Shown piece after piece: positions 26,301 to 40,000 of a stretch of 64,000 bases of DNA. How positions within the stretch are numbered: the first letter of the stretch is position 1; the number at the start of each line of letters is the position of its first letter. A model generated the notes under the pieces. The model saw nothing but the letters and a program-made list of their open reading frames with translations, was not told the DNA's origin and ran no database searches. The stretch is from Salminus brasiliensis (lineage: Eukaryota > Chordata > Actinopteri > Characiformes > Bryconidae). The position numbers and the translations under genes are program-made. The DNA lies in assembly GCF_030463535.1 (NCBI RefSeq), contig NC_132894.1, positions 28,850,625 through 28,914,624 of the forward strand, given 5' to 3'.

Positions 26301-29300
26301 AAGTGGTTTTCCATGTTAGTTTTGGGGGTGTAAAAAAAGTGACCCAAGAATGTTCCATAAAAATTCACAGCCCTGCTTTGTTAATACAGGACTTTCTTCA
26401 TCAAAATAAAATAATACAATTAGGAGAAAATATAAAGTTGTTTGTTTAATTATTTAAACTAAAAACTAGTTAATAAATGTAGGTAAATAAAATTATTATG
26501 GTTTAATTATACACAAAAAATCTATTGCAAAGTGGGAGTAGTTATAAATTGTTTGATCTGTGGTTCTACGTTATGCCTTTAGCATGATTTATGTTGATAC
26601 TGAAGTTGACGTGAAAATATCTTATATAAGTGTACATTTTCAGGGTACAGGGTATCGTGGTGCATAGGTACCAGCATGCTGGAGTCTACACTGTTATAGT
26701 GGAGTGTAGCACCAGTGAGTGGCATGTGACAGCTCAGAAAACCATCACCATTCAGGAGCCACTTGGTGAATTTGAGACAGTAAGATGTCACAGCTCAAAT
26801 CAAACCACCAACAGTGAAAACTGCAAAGGCCTCTACCAACATGCACTGAGAATCCAAGTGGAGCTGAAATCAGGTAATATACCACATTGGCAATCATGTT
26901 TTCTTTAATTAACCCAAATTTACTTACAATTAGTGCCAAAAATAATTACTGTGTTGTAACTTAATTACAGTATGTTTGGATAATTATAGTATATTATTTT
27001 TTAACTAATACTTTTTTGTTGTTCCGAAAAATCTTGAAATATTGAATAAAACATCTTGGTGTCTTATTTATGATACTATGATTTTAAACATGACAAACTG
27101 CTGATAATATAGATTAAAATGGAAAGACCTCCCGTTTTCCATCAGGAACCAATGTCACCTACAAACTACAATATGAAGGGACAGAAATCGCCCGCTCGTC
27201 TGCAGATAGAGGAATTATTCCCCACAACATCACCTTACCCCCAGAAGCCCTGCAGCTCCTGGGCCCAGGATGCCATCAAGTGACTCTTTTGGCTTCCAAC
27301 AGGGTGGCAACTGTAGATGTATCGGCTGCTCTGGAGCTGTGTGTGGTGGAACCAGTGGAGGGCCTGTCGGCCTCTATAGCACCAGTTCAAGATTTTTGCT
27401 CAGGATCATATCTGTACGTTAATGTTTCTGTGGGTAATGGCGCTCCACTGGAGCTGCTCTTTATGGTCACAGGAGCCAATGACAGCTTCTCTGAGACCCA
27501 TCAGATGCTGAATGGCAGCCTGCAGGTCTTCCATATCTCCAGCACATTAAAAGGTAGTAGACATGCTTGAAAAGAGTAAAGCTTCACATTTTTGTGTTAA
27601 ATTTTTAGATGATTGTGCCAAAAAAAACAGGTTTACACAGTTACTCACTTAGCCAAGGATTGCTTGTTGTTTTGCTTGACGTTTGCTTAGTTCTGCATTG
27701 GAGCTACAAGGGTAGTTTAGCCAACAAGCAATGGAAACTAATTGAATTAAAAATGAGGGATTAATTGTTGTGTATGCAGTTTATTAATACAAAACTGTCA
27801 CAGTTATGCTTTCACTTCTTATTAGCAACATTGAGCTAGTTTCAAAGCTCCTGTACAAGAAGCAAACACCAGCCAACAAACATGTCTGACTCACTACATT
27901 TGGCATTAAAAAAAAATTGTATATATTTGGCTGAACCTCTACTTTCACCCTTTTCTTTCTTTTAGGCACCCTGCGTGTGCTGGTCAGGGCATGGAACTTG
28001 TTTTCAGTGATGGAGGTGGATGCCGGAAATGTAACAGCAGATTGCCAGGATGACCCAGTGAACAGACAGGGTGGAATCTCAGTATGTAAAACCTAGGTTT
28101 CTTCATTAGGAGTTCAATATCAGTTTATGTTCTTTAAATATATGAAATGCCATTTTTCACTAATTAATTGCTCATATGGCTCTGAGTGGTCCAGCAGACT
28201 CTACCGCTATGACCCAGGGACCACTGGTTCAAATCCTGGCTCCTGCTGCTTGCCATCAGCAGCCGCAGCCCGAGAGAGCACAATTGGCCGTGCTCGCTCC
28301 AGCTCTGTAGATGGCTCTCTCTTTTTCCCCCATATCACTTCAGTGTGATGCTGGCCAGGCGTCTGCTAGCCGATGCATCAGAGCTGGGTGATTTGGTAGC
28401 AGTTTGAAAAGAGGCGATGGCTGGTTGCCATCTCGGAGGAGGAGGCATGTGTCAGTCTTCACTTCACCTTCCCAGTGTTGGGAGCATTATGTGTGATAGG
28501 GGGAGAGTACGTGGGTTTAGGGAGAAAAATTGGTAAATAGGTTTCTTTTTTGCAGACAGAAGAATTTGTTAGACTCCCGAGAGACAGCAATCTGGAGATC
28601 ACTGCAAACCCAGATAACCCAGTCATCGGCACAACCAGTGTCATGCTGGATGTGAATGGCCTGCAAGATTATTCTAGATTTTATACATTTGCCTGGAGCT
28701 GCAGTAAGTTCTTTTTTTTGTTGTTTGTTTGTTTGTAAGGATTGTGGGAAGGGTTTGCATGCGTTTCCTCCTTTTGGTCATTAAAGCTGCAGAATGGTCT
28801 TTGGTTCATTTCCCATTTTACTTTTTGTTGCAGGTGGAATTTGTCCATGTGAAGTTAATACTGAGACTCAAAAGCATGAGATAAGTGCGGCTTGTCTCCC
28901 TCCGCCCTACAGTTTTTCAGTCTACTCTGTGACTGCTACAAAAAGAACATGGGATACAACGTCACACACAGCAAGCAAATGCATCTCTGTCAGCCCAGGG
29001 ACTGATTTCAAACCAGTCATCACGTAAGTGCATTGTGTATTCTGTCATTGCAAGGCCACAGTCAAATTAAGTAATGCTAATACTAGAACTAATACTAGCC
29101 AACTTGATGAGATTGATTTGTGTAAAATCCTGTAATACTATTCTACCGCCTCAGTCCACATGCTTATTTCACTCCCAGTGATGGTTCTTTATCTCTCAGC
29201 TCTCCAGAAATGCATGTGTAAAGCAAGTCCTTCAGGGGGTCGCAAATTGCAAATCACACTCGCCCTTGACTGTAGGGCGAGCCCACGAGCAAGTAAAGCC

Positions 29301-31001
29301 TATTCTTGCATAATGCTGCTTAAAGTTAGTAAAAGAACACGTCTCATGCCCCTCCTCCTTCCAATCTAAGGTCCTATAAATTCCATCTCTGGCAAAGTTT
29401 CCACACCCCCCACCACCCCGTGCTCACTAGCTCAGTCACATCTCTCAGTCCTTGCTCCACTTTTTATAGGGGGGTCTGGTCTTCTAGCTCCAAGCAGATG
29501 CCGTCCTATGCCGTTTTCTATGTCCTATCCCTTTTACAGTCTCCTCCCACATTATCATAAGACAGTGACAAGGTTCAAACCTGCAAAATAATATGACATG
29601 ATGAATCATGCTAAATATGGGCCAGGGATATAAGTTAACAAGGACATAACAATATAACTTAATAAAGACCCAGGTGTCAACCACAGAGTTCCTGTGAAGC
29701 CTTAAGGGCTTTTCTGCCTTCAGTCACCAAAGTGTTAATTTTCATTATTTCTAATATGGGTGACTTCTATCACCCTGACAACCTCGTTTCCACTTTCTTT
29801 CAGATGTTCCAACTGCAGTCCACTGAATGTCAGAGTCGGTGTAAATTTGCAGTTGCAGTGTGAAGGTTGTCAGCAAATGGTTTGGTACTTTGAGGACACA
29901 AACCCTGTATCTGTAAGTCTACCTTCTGTAACAGATCCAACATTGATTCACTTTTATTCTCCATGTTTGTATAAACTGCATCTAATCTCCGATACTTTGC
30001 GTTTAGGGTATTTTAAGTGCCTGCTATTCTAACAGTAGGCAGAAACCCCTGATAAAGAAGATGGAAGGTGTCCGCTCTCTCACAGTTGACAGTCTAACTC
30101 TGATTAATGCACAGCAGAATATCAATGTTGTGGCTTATGGTAGGTATAGTTTGCTTTTGGTTTGTTCTTCTCTGGTTTGGGGAAACAATCAAGAAGAATC
30201 TAAGTCTGATGGGAAGAAGCTGTGGTCAGAGCGAACGTTATCACTGGTGATAACAAAAGAATCTATGTTTCTAATTTGATATCAGTTATTGTACGCTCAC
30301 TGAGGAAAAGCATTTCTGTCAGAAACTTGGATATAAAATTTAGAGCCCTTAATGATGCTTAAACTGCCTTTCTGCCTGTTTTTGTTATTGGTTGACATCT
30401 GAAACCTGTCAACACAGAATGGAAACTGAATGGACGCAATCCAGATGCAATCCAGTTTATACATGTTTAAATGTGTAATGTACTAATTATGCAATTATTC
30501 ATATAATTTAAACATTTTCAGAAAGACACACTAGGTGAATAGCTATATAGATCTCAATAAATCTTTGCTATTGGATTACTGGTATTTTCACCAGAATAAT
30601 ACATATTGGATGTTTACCCTGCTACTTGAACTTTCAATACAGAACTTGAATTTTGAGTCCTCTTCTGATTATAAGGAGATTCAGTGTATTGCTAATGTTA
30701 GTGGGATAACTAACATTTTTAAGTCAACAAATATTTTTACATTGCAGAAACAAAAGCCAAAAAAGGTTTCTGGAAAACCTGTGGGATTTAAACTGCGGCT
30801 GTTTAGACAGATGTTTAGACAGCTGTTTTTTGCGATCAGGCTTCAGAAGTTTATTACCTAGTGAGATCACTGAAACATACAGAATGAGGACTGTCAAATG
30901 GAGAGAATTTAAGGCCTTTTTCAACTTAGCTAACTGTTGGAAAATAAAAAAGAAGAAATGTTGTAGATGTAATTTACCCATATATTTTTTATAATTTTAA
31001 T

Positions 31002-31072
<71 letters not shown>

Positions 31073-34000
31073 ATTATTATTAAATAGCAACTCTGCAGAA
31101 AACACAGGTGCTCCACTGACTGAAAACAACCTAGGCAGCCGTCAACAGTCAAACTTTCATTGCTATCTTGGCAGTGACTTGTCAACATAGGTGCGTTCCC
31201 AATGCGTGTACACCTCCACTTTGACCTAGCAATCCGCCGAAGTCAGACTGCACCTGGCTCTTAAAAGGAATGGCAAGTGAAACACTGATTGGTTTATTGC
31301 ACATCACGCCCAAACACACCCATGCTTAATTAAGAAACTATGTGCTATTTGCGTGTTTCAAGCTGCACAAGGCATACTTTTCCCGTCATTAAGATAGCAA
31401 AGACAATACGCCAAAAGATCGCTGAAATAGAGCCAAGAGTTCTTTCAATAGTGAGCCTTTTTAGTTTAATTAATGAAAAGGCCATTGTTGCTAATAAAAC
31501 TATATTTCTGCCCTTAGGTATAAAGGATAGAAAGTCTGGATCTGCTAAGTTCACCATTCCAATCTTCTCCATTTCCTCGACATCACAACCTGCTACTGAT
31601 GCTCCAACAAGGCAGCAAGCTTCAGAGCCCAGTGTGCCCACTACATCAAGACCCCATATCCAGGCCTCAACGATGTCCACCATGGCCACATCCAGCACTC
31701 CTTTTACTTCTACTACCTCAAATACTGCATCGACATCTGTTACCTCTACAGGCCTTCCCAGCCCACCCTCCTGTCGCATTAACCCCACTGTTGGAGACAT
31801 TCTCTCTCCTTTCAATATTACTTGCACAGTGGAGCCCTCGTTCTGCAAAGGCACTCCCTGCACATACTGTTTCAGAACCTCCACTGGTGAGCATTTTTCC
31901 CTTGTGTACATGCTTCTCTTACCATTTTCTTCATAAGGGAATGTTCCACCATTTGTGTGCCATTTCATTGCAGGTGACTACCTTCACTGTGGCAATGAGG
32001 AGGTGGTACAGTCACTCTTCCTCCCTCTAGGAGCTGGTAGGAACAATAGTGTGGTTGTGGTCATCATGGTTGAGAATGGAGCTGAACAGAAGATTAACAC
32101 GACTTTGACGGTCCAGGTTTGTCTTCGGGTCCTCACAACTGTGTAATGAAAATTAAGTTTGAAAATGTTAAGAGTAGTATATCCCTGCTTTTTTCAGGTA
32201 AATGACGTTAGCACTGGGTCTACAGTGCCGGATCTGGAGGCCCTTGTGTCCAAACAAGTGGATCAACTACAGCAGCAGGGCAATCTTAAAGGGACAGCGC
32301 TGGCACATATGTACCAGTCTGTGTGCAAGAGGCTGAATAGGAGCTCAGTTGATGGTCAAGAGCAGACTGCCAGGAAGAAGGTAGAAAAATATAGAAACAT
32401 AAGAAGATACAATTTAGCCATATGTATTTCATATAGATCTTATTCGACAGTCTAGCAGAATCAATGTGTTCAAATAAAAATGTGTTGCAGATACATGTTT
32501 AAAAAGATAACACGATAAACATAATGATTGTCTGGAAGTTTATTAAGTCTGAAATGATGAGCCAAGCTGTGGATTATTTAAATAGTAATTAAGAACTTGA
32601 GAAATAAGAATGTAGTAATGTTTGATCAGAAAAAAATGAGATATAAAGCTTATCTATCTTGGCAGTAAACATTTAGATATATAAAAAAAACAGTAATATT
32701 ACAATAAATGCTAAATACATATACAACAATTTAGTTCCTAATCATACATAAATCATAAGTATCAAAAGTATTTAGTTGTATGTATTTTACATGTATTTAT
32801 TTGTTATCAATGTATTTATTTATTTATAGTAGTAGTAGTAAGACTTGTCACCTTCCTACCTTGAACAATAAATAATTATTGTTAATAAGACATGCTGTTG
32901 TTATTATTAACTGACAAACAGATTAAACAAACTATTAATTATTGTTTACATTTATTAAATTAAATTAATTTAATAAAAAAATATATTATATATATAATTT
33001 AATATCATTATTATTCCATATTTATTTGTCATTATTCATTATTTTGTCCAGAATTATATGATTTTGTACAATACAAATAATATGTTGATTGGAATCTGCA
33101 AACGGGTTAAGAATGAATATTCAAGTGGTGATCAAACCTCAAGGCAGATAACTTGACAAGTAAAGTACAGTATATTATTTGTAATTTAATAACCTTCTTA
33201 TATCTTAGTCTTCTATCAACAAATTATTAATAAAATATAAAATATTCTCAGGAAGAGTACAGGACACTATTAGCAATACCGGTTATTATAAATACTAATG
33301 ATGTATGAGTGTATTATGGTAGTGTACATACTTTGTATTCTGATAAAAGTGCCAACAATACAAAAAACTCATCAGGGGGTATAAAACTAAGTCTTATTAA
33401 TTTAACATAAATTATTTGTTCATTTATTTATTTATCTATCCGCAATAAAGCTACGTGAGCAGATGCTGTTACACCTGGACACAGCTGTGAATGCTGCCCC
33501 CCTCAGGAACCCTTCGGAAGTACAGATGGTTGCTGGAGCAATGGTGAGCCTCACCGCACAGGGTGACGAGCTGACCTCTACAGCCCAGGTACCTGTCCCA
33601 GTGCAATTTGAGGTAGAGCGTCCATCATCTAGTTTTTCAGTCTAATGCGACTTTCTCTCCTGCAGTTACATGCCAGCTCTCTTCTGTCAAACCTCAGTAA
33701 GTCCCTGGTGTCTCTGGCCTACTCAAACGAAACTGTCAAAGATGTAATGATGCAGGCCGCCACACCCCTCCTTCAGACGGCTAGTAACATCCTCAAAGTT
33801 TCTGTCAGCGCAGAGAACCAGGTACTGCTCTCCAGCTAAACCTTGGTTTGATCTTTTCAGCCAACATGTTGTTGTCTGTTTCACTGGATAGTCTTTATAT
33901 TGCTTCAGGAGAAGACCACCAAGCTTTTACTGAATGCAGCTGACAGCATACAAAGTGCCATGCTGGCTGGGAAAAAGGCAAACCAAGACCCAGTCATCAT

Positions 34001-37000
34001 TAGCACTGCCCAGATCAGTATGTATGTTAACAGGTAAGCTAAGCTAAAGCTAATGTCACTCGTGAACAATGACTGTTAAACCCAGACCTTCGGTGCAGGA
34101 CGGAAAAATCAAAGTTGACTGTAAGATATGGGTTGAGGCAGGCTGCATGTGCAGAAACAGGCAGGCAGGAATAACACAGGCAAATGCATAATTCAGGTCA
34201 CAGTACAAAGCTAAAGGTCAAAACCAGAAGGTTGCATGCTGCAGAGTAACACCTCCTTATTACAGACTGTCTTCATTATTGTCTTAATCACAATTGTTTT
34301 AATTACGTCTTTTTCAGAAGAACTATACTGAGGGCCTCACAGACATGACATTTATTTGACCATGTGTGTTGCAATTTCACAGTGACCTTGATTAGGTTAG
34401 GACATATGGAGGACTATATAGGACATATTTTCTCACAAAACTGGCCCCACGCACAAAATTGGCCTTACATCAAAATGTCAGTAAATTGGATGTGTAACCC
34501 AGCTCCTAAAGTTCTAACCAAAGCAAGAGCATTTGGGACACACTGGATTCTCTAAATCCATTTACTACAGTACCTCTTTCCATCAGAATGTCTCCGGACA
34601 AACTTCAGAAACAGTCCTTCAGCATTGAGAACAGCACCTCAGCCAGCTTCATGCTCCCATCTTTGGGTTCTGATGTGCTTCCTTCAGAGGAACCGGTGGA
34701 TGTGAGGGTGAGAACTTCAAATTATCAGTTCCTGATTATTATTTATCAGTGGTGCAGATTTGAGAAACACAAAAACAGGCCATATTATTATCAGGAATAG
34801 TCAATTCATTTATTTTCTGCATTTAGTTTTTTTAGAGATTTAGTTTTATGGCATTTTCCCATCAGCTGACAATAGAATTCTTAGTGACAGATATGAATAT
34901 TGTAGCCAAATACTTCAGTAATGAAAATGAGATCATAAAAAGCCATCCCTCACCCCCTCAAAATGATCTAGCATAAAAATGTCAATCAAAAAGTAAGGTG
35001 GACAAAAAAAGGGCTTATTACACACTTGGTATGTGTATTATTCAGGAACTACAGGGACTTCTGTACAAACTGGTGGGGCTATTCTTTGGTAATAGAAGTG
35101 TGTAAAAACACTTTCGGCCCACTGGTGGTCCATAGGATGTGTAAGGGGTTAAATCTATGCACGAAAAATGCATTTGGTCTCTATAGCTTAATATAATATA
35201 CTTTATGTGAAGACTGCGTTATATTGTATTACTTCAGTCTTACTATGCCTGTTTTATATATTAACATTAGAAACTCAAGAGCCTTTCAGAGCTTAAACTG
35301 TTAAACTTTATTGGTTGTTTTACTTAATTTTTATCTATATAAATATAATGTTATCATAACACCCCAAGGCTTGTTACACGCTAAGGTGTATTACTCAGTA
35401 ACTACACTTTCGGTCCACTGGCGGTCCATAGGCTTTTAGAGGGTTAAATGTTATATTTAACTGTTATTTAATGCCTTTGTTAAATTATGTTCATTATTTA
35501 TACTATGTATATTACATAAAGACATAGATAGGTAAACATACAGTTTACATACAGTATGCAAAAAATAATTTTGTTAATTTTGTCAAAGGGAAAAGAAGTT
35601 CATATAAAATGTGGCACATTGTTTATTATTTTTTATGCAAATTTTAGCATATAGATACATTTGTAGTTGGAGTTGGAGTTGGAGTTATTCCCAAATAGAA
35701 AATACACACAATTATCCATACGTTATTGATCCACATATAATGACTCTTGTAAATCACATTGTCATTAAATGTATAACAGGTATCTAAATAATATGATTAT
35801 TTATCATTTACTAAATGCAGATACTGAGTTTTAGGATGAACCCTTTCACCTGGAGTAAAGCTGATGCCATAAGTGGAACAGTGGGGGGTCTGACCCTCAC
35901 CAGAGAGAATGGCTCTGTCATCCCTGTCACAAACCTTGATGAGGAGATTGAGGTAAGAAGTATGTGTATGTATAATATTACAGTGACATATATGTTAATA
36001 TGCAGTCAACATATAGATACCATCTGCATATGTCTGATTTCCAGATTCTCTTACCAAGAGCAGAGGGGGCAGAGGTAAACAGCACATTTCTAGACTTGGG
36101 AAACTACAGTACTCTAGTCATCAATGTGACCACGCCCGACATATCCCTGGTCTTGAAATTGGACCCCATAGAGGAGACACCTTTACAGTTACTCTTGGGC
36201 TTTCAGCAATACCCAAATAACACCAACTACACAGCTAAAATCCAGCTCCCACGACCAGGAGTTTCAACAGGTAATTGAGGAACGTTAGGGCTGTCATTGT
36301 TACACTGGATTATATTACTAGTCTAATAATCAGCTGATTGTTTTGATTATTAATCAATATTTATTATTATTTATGTTTACTACTGTTTATGTTTTTGATT
36401 GAGTAATCGTGGCAGGTATTAGCTATAGTAGAACAAATGACCATTCAAATTTAAATGAAATGTATTTGCTGTATTTGTGTGGTACAGAGGAGAGGTACAC
36501 CTGGGTGCTGGGCCCAAGGGATATGGCAGTTAAAGCGGGAGTTTACTATCTCCTAGTGAGGCCCATTGTAGAAGCAGGTGTGAACTCCTCAAATGCATCA
36601 GTGTTCATTACGTCCATTGCTGCTCAGTGCAAGTACTGGGATGAGACTAAAACCAACTGGAGCGACTATGGCTGTAGGGTGAGTGAACAGTTCTCAAATG
36701 CAGTGATGCCATTCCTAATCTAATGCAGAGCCGCCTACTCATTCCCTTCTTACTCACGCTGCTGTCTTCACAGGTTGGCCCCCGAACAACGAATCTGGTC
36801 ACTCAGTGCCTGTGCACTCACCTGACATTTTTTGGGAGCTCCTTTTTTGTCATGCCCAACCTAGTGGACGTGTCTCGCACTGCTGAGCTTTTTTCCACGT
36901 TTGTCAACAACCCTGTTGTGGTGTGTTTTGTGGGCGCCATCTTCCTGGCATACCTTTTGGTAGTGATATGGGCACGAAGAAAGGACATCCAGGACACAGC

Positions 37001-40000
37001 AAAGGTCTGGATGGTTATTATAGTAGACACCCTCCCTCTCCTACTTAGCGTGATGTGGGCCAGCACAGCATGTTAGCCCCACATCAGCATGTTAGCCCCA
37101 CATTAGCATGTTGGCTTGGAGACAGGCTCCTCCAAAATCCTGTCCAATGATGTTCTAATCTTCTAATCTGATGTGATTCTAAGTTTAGGCTTTTTAAGCA
37201 GAAATAAATGAAGGGGGGGTTACTTTTGCATTTGTCCTAATTACAAATACATATAAAGTATATTATAAAAAGACATTTCTTCAGTTGTATGTGTTTAATT
37301 ATATTACCTTCATCTCTCACAAGGGTTTTCATGGGGTTTCCTAATGCTTTTACATGACTGTGTATGAATTAAGACTAAAAACTTGCTTTATCTTTGCATT
37401 AATGGAATCCAAAAGGTGAAAGTAACAGTGCTGGAAGACAATGATCCATTGGCCGAATATCGCTACTTAGTAACCGTCACCACTGGCCATCGCCGGGGAG
37501 CCTCCACCTCCTCTCAGGTCAGTATGTATAGGTCAGTCAGCAGTAGTTTCAACGTGCTTTTTTTTTTATTAACCACTGCAATCACTGCTACTGCTACCAC
37601 AGGTTACAGTGACTGTATTGGGCTCTGAGGGGGAGAGTGAGCCCCATCATCTGACTGACCCAGACAAGCCGGTCTTTGAGAGGGGAGGGGTGGACATGTT
37701 CCTGCTGACCACTCCATTCTCTTTAGGAGAGCTGCAGAGTATCAGGCTGTGGCACGATAACTCTGGGAAACATCCTGCTTGGTAAGGCAAATAATTTTTT
37801 TGCAGTTCCACAGCATGTAGCTTAAACTGTCCTGTGTTCATCATGAAGCACATTTTAAGTTTTTTTTTTAACGATATGGATGATCAGTGTATAATGTTCC
37901 TATCACTACTATAAAGAAGTCTCAAAGTTTCTCTACAATACACCCTTTCACATCAAACTATCACCATGACTTACATGCTTACATGCTAACCATTGAATGC
38001 ACTGAATGAAATGTGGACCCCACAGGTACATTAACAAGGTGATGGTTCAAGACTTAGAGACAGGCCAGAAGTGGCATTTCCTGTGCGGCTCATGGCTGGC
38101 CATTGATATGGGAGAGTGCACCTTGGATAAAGTTTTCCCTGTAGCCACAGAGATGGACTTAAAAAGGTTTAGGTGGGTGACTGGCATTTTAAAGATCTGC
38201 AGTTAATGCTAGCTTGACTATTCTGTTATAGTTTCAGTCATAGTTTTCCTCTAACTCTAATCCAAGTCATGATGAAATATCTACCTTCTTAGTACAGTGA
38301 AATATTCCCATGAAGCTGCATTAGATAACCTCACCGATAATTAATGTGAATAAATTGCCATTTTGTTGGCAATGTGTCTGGCTAGGTCTTACCGCCCTGC
38401 CTTTCTGTTTTCTACAGCAATCTGTTCTTCACGAAGACTGCAAAAGATTTTAGAGATGGTCATATATGGTTCTCTGTGATCAGCCGGCCGCCCAGTAGTA
38501 ACTTCACTCGCGTGCAGCGTGTCTCCTGCTGTTTCTCCCTGCTGCTGTGTACAATGCTGACCAGCATCATGTTCTGGGGAATTCCCACTGACCCCTCTGA
38601 GCAGACCATGGACCTGGGTAAAGCAGATGTTCCTTTGCACATGCACTTTTATTTTCACTACTTAACTACTACCTTGACCTCCACAAGACCTTTGAAGGTA
38701 TCTTGGGTATCTTGTGGTATCTGGCACCAAGACGTTAGCAGCAGGCCCTTTATGTCCTGTGGGCATATTATTGAGCTTACTTGGAGCACGTTTAGTAGGT
38801 ACTGACCACTGCATTCCGGGACCTAATATATTCCACACCCTGACAAGTGCCACTGTAACATGATAATCAATGTTATTTATGTCACCTCTCAGTAGTATTA
38901 ACGTTATGGCTTGAGTAGTCACCACACTATCACTTTAAACCAGCTTATTCTTCTTCATTAATTCCGATTATTAACCTCTGGCTAAAGGTAAGATCGAGTT
39001 TACGTGGCAGCAAGTGATGATTGGCATCCAGAGCTCCATCATCATGTTCCCCATCAATCTCCTCATTGTGAGCATCTTCAGAAACACCCGCCCAAGAGAG
39101 CGAAAGCCGGAAGGAGCTCCCAAACAGCAGTCCAAGATGGATTCTACTAAGCAAGGAAAAACAGGACGGGTGTCACCAACTGAGCCTCCCTCTCCACAGA
39201 GTGAAAAAGAGATCACACCAGATGCTGTGGTCAAGGTATAAGAGACTGGGTGGAGCATTATTTCCTGGCACAAGTTTTTTTCTGATGTTCTAGAATGAGA
39301 TATTTATAATATTTGTGATATTTTAGGACATCAAAAGGATAGCTCAGTCACTCTCCAAAGTTTTGAGGAGCCCCATGCCAAGGATAGACTTTGGTAACAT
39401 GGATATCAATGCTCTGCTGGCGCTGGTTGAAGATATTATTCGGCAGCAGAACCGTGCCGGTGGCGAGTTTTACTCTAAAGACTGCAAGAAAGAGCTTTCT
39501 CTCTCTCTGAGAGCTGTGAACCTGCAAGGTTTGTACTCAACATTTAAACACACACATACAGGCTGTTCTGAAGTTCTTTCATGCTTCTGTCAGCCAGGAT
39601 GGATTAACAAATCCTGAGCCTTGGGCACAAACTTCTGAAAGGCCTGCTTTTTCTCCCAGTACACTTCATTTTTAGGGCAGAATTATATTAATTTTACATC
39701 CTTTGTAACCCCACAGCTGTATATATCGGCATTAGCAGATATATACAGCTGTGGGCACCCCAAAAATAAGAGGTACATTACTTGCAATTGTGTTAATGCC
39801 CAATCACTGTTTACTTTCCAAGTCATTATTTTAATAATTTTATTTTTCGAGATATTAGGTAATTTTGAGACACCATTTCATTACTCTGAGATGCATAATG
39901 AAGTCATTATTTTGACATACTATGTCAATATTTTGAGATACTTTCTGATTATTTTAAGATACTAAGTCATTATTATGTAGATGTACTAAGTCAATATTTT

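Larger units (their letters stand above)
17608..32116 (+). other. pkd1l2: pkd1l2 exons 1-14: signal peptide, C-type lectin, SUEL lectin, PKD, REJ-like ectodomain
   Basis: Exons: 17608-17929, 20225-20383, 20556-20744, 24477-24587, 25125-25272, 26644-26873, 27146-27553, 27966-28081, 28556-28703, 28834-29023, 29804-29912, 30007-30139, 31518-31886, 31974-32116. Exons 1-2 (residues about 31-160) form the C-type lectin domain, split by intron 1. Its WLGLAP, WLDG and [12 protein letters not shown] motifs are clear. The calcium-site triplet is EPM where sugar-binding lectins have EPN or QPD, and WND is replaced by WGTTANC, so classical Ca-dependent sugar binding is doubtful. Exons 3-4 (161-260) are a cysteine-rich SUEL module that begins [13 protein letters not shown]. 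Exons 5-6 (to about 386) fit a PKD fold ([14 protein letters not shown]). Exons 7-12 are REJ-like, with many NxT/NxS sites. Exon 13 contains a mucin-like Ser/Thr/Pro stretch, residues about 771-838. Confidence 0.85.
32198..38172 (+). other. pkd1l2: pkd1l2 exons 15-26: GAIN region, GPS cleavage motif, TM1 and PLAT domain
   Basis: Exons: 32198-32380, 33451-33588, 33666-33821, 33909-34033, 34587-34707, 35821-35952, 36045-36270, 36488-36678, 36774-37004, 37416-37517, 37603-37781, 38026-38172. The GPS is complete: [16 protein letters not shown] in exon 22, then [14 protein letters not shown] in exon 23. The expected autoproteolysis point is between Leu1366 and Thr1367 of HLT. A first membrane segment ([19 protein letters not shown]) follows at about 1396-1418, with a basic ARRKD stop. 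Exons 24-26 encode the cytoplasmic PLAT/LH2 beta-sandwich, with [25 protein letters not shown] and LWHDNSG as family hallmarks. The donor after exon 23 (AAG|GTCTGG) is weak, but the phase and PLAT continuity on joining to 37416 support it. Confidence 0.88.

Noticed and set aside
31345-31968. 207-codon open frame on the minus strand
   Set aside because: It is antisense to the Ser/Thr-rich exon 13 of pkd1l2, whose ACN/TCN codons rarely give stops in the opposite frame. The sense frame is in phase with its neighbours and has splice sites.
31599-32030. 143-codon plus-strand frame overlapping pkd1l2 exon 13
   Set aside because: Leu/Pro-rich shadow of the Ser/Thr-rich exon in another frame. It runs through the intron donor and has no family resemblance.
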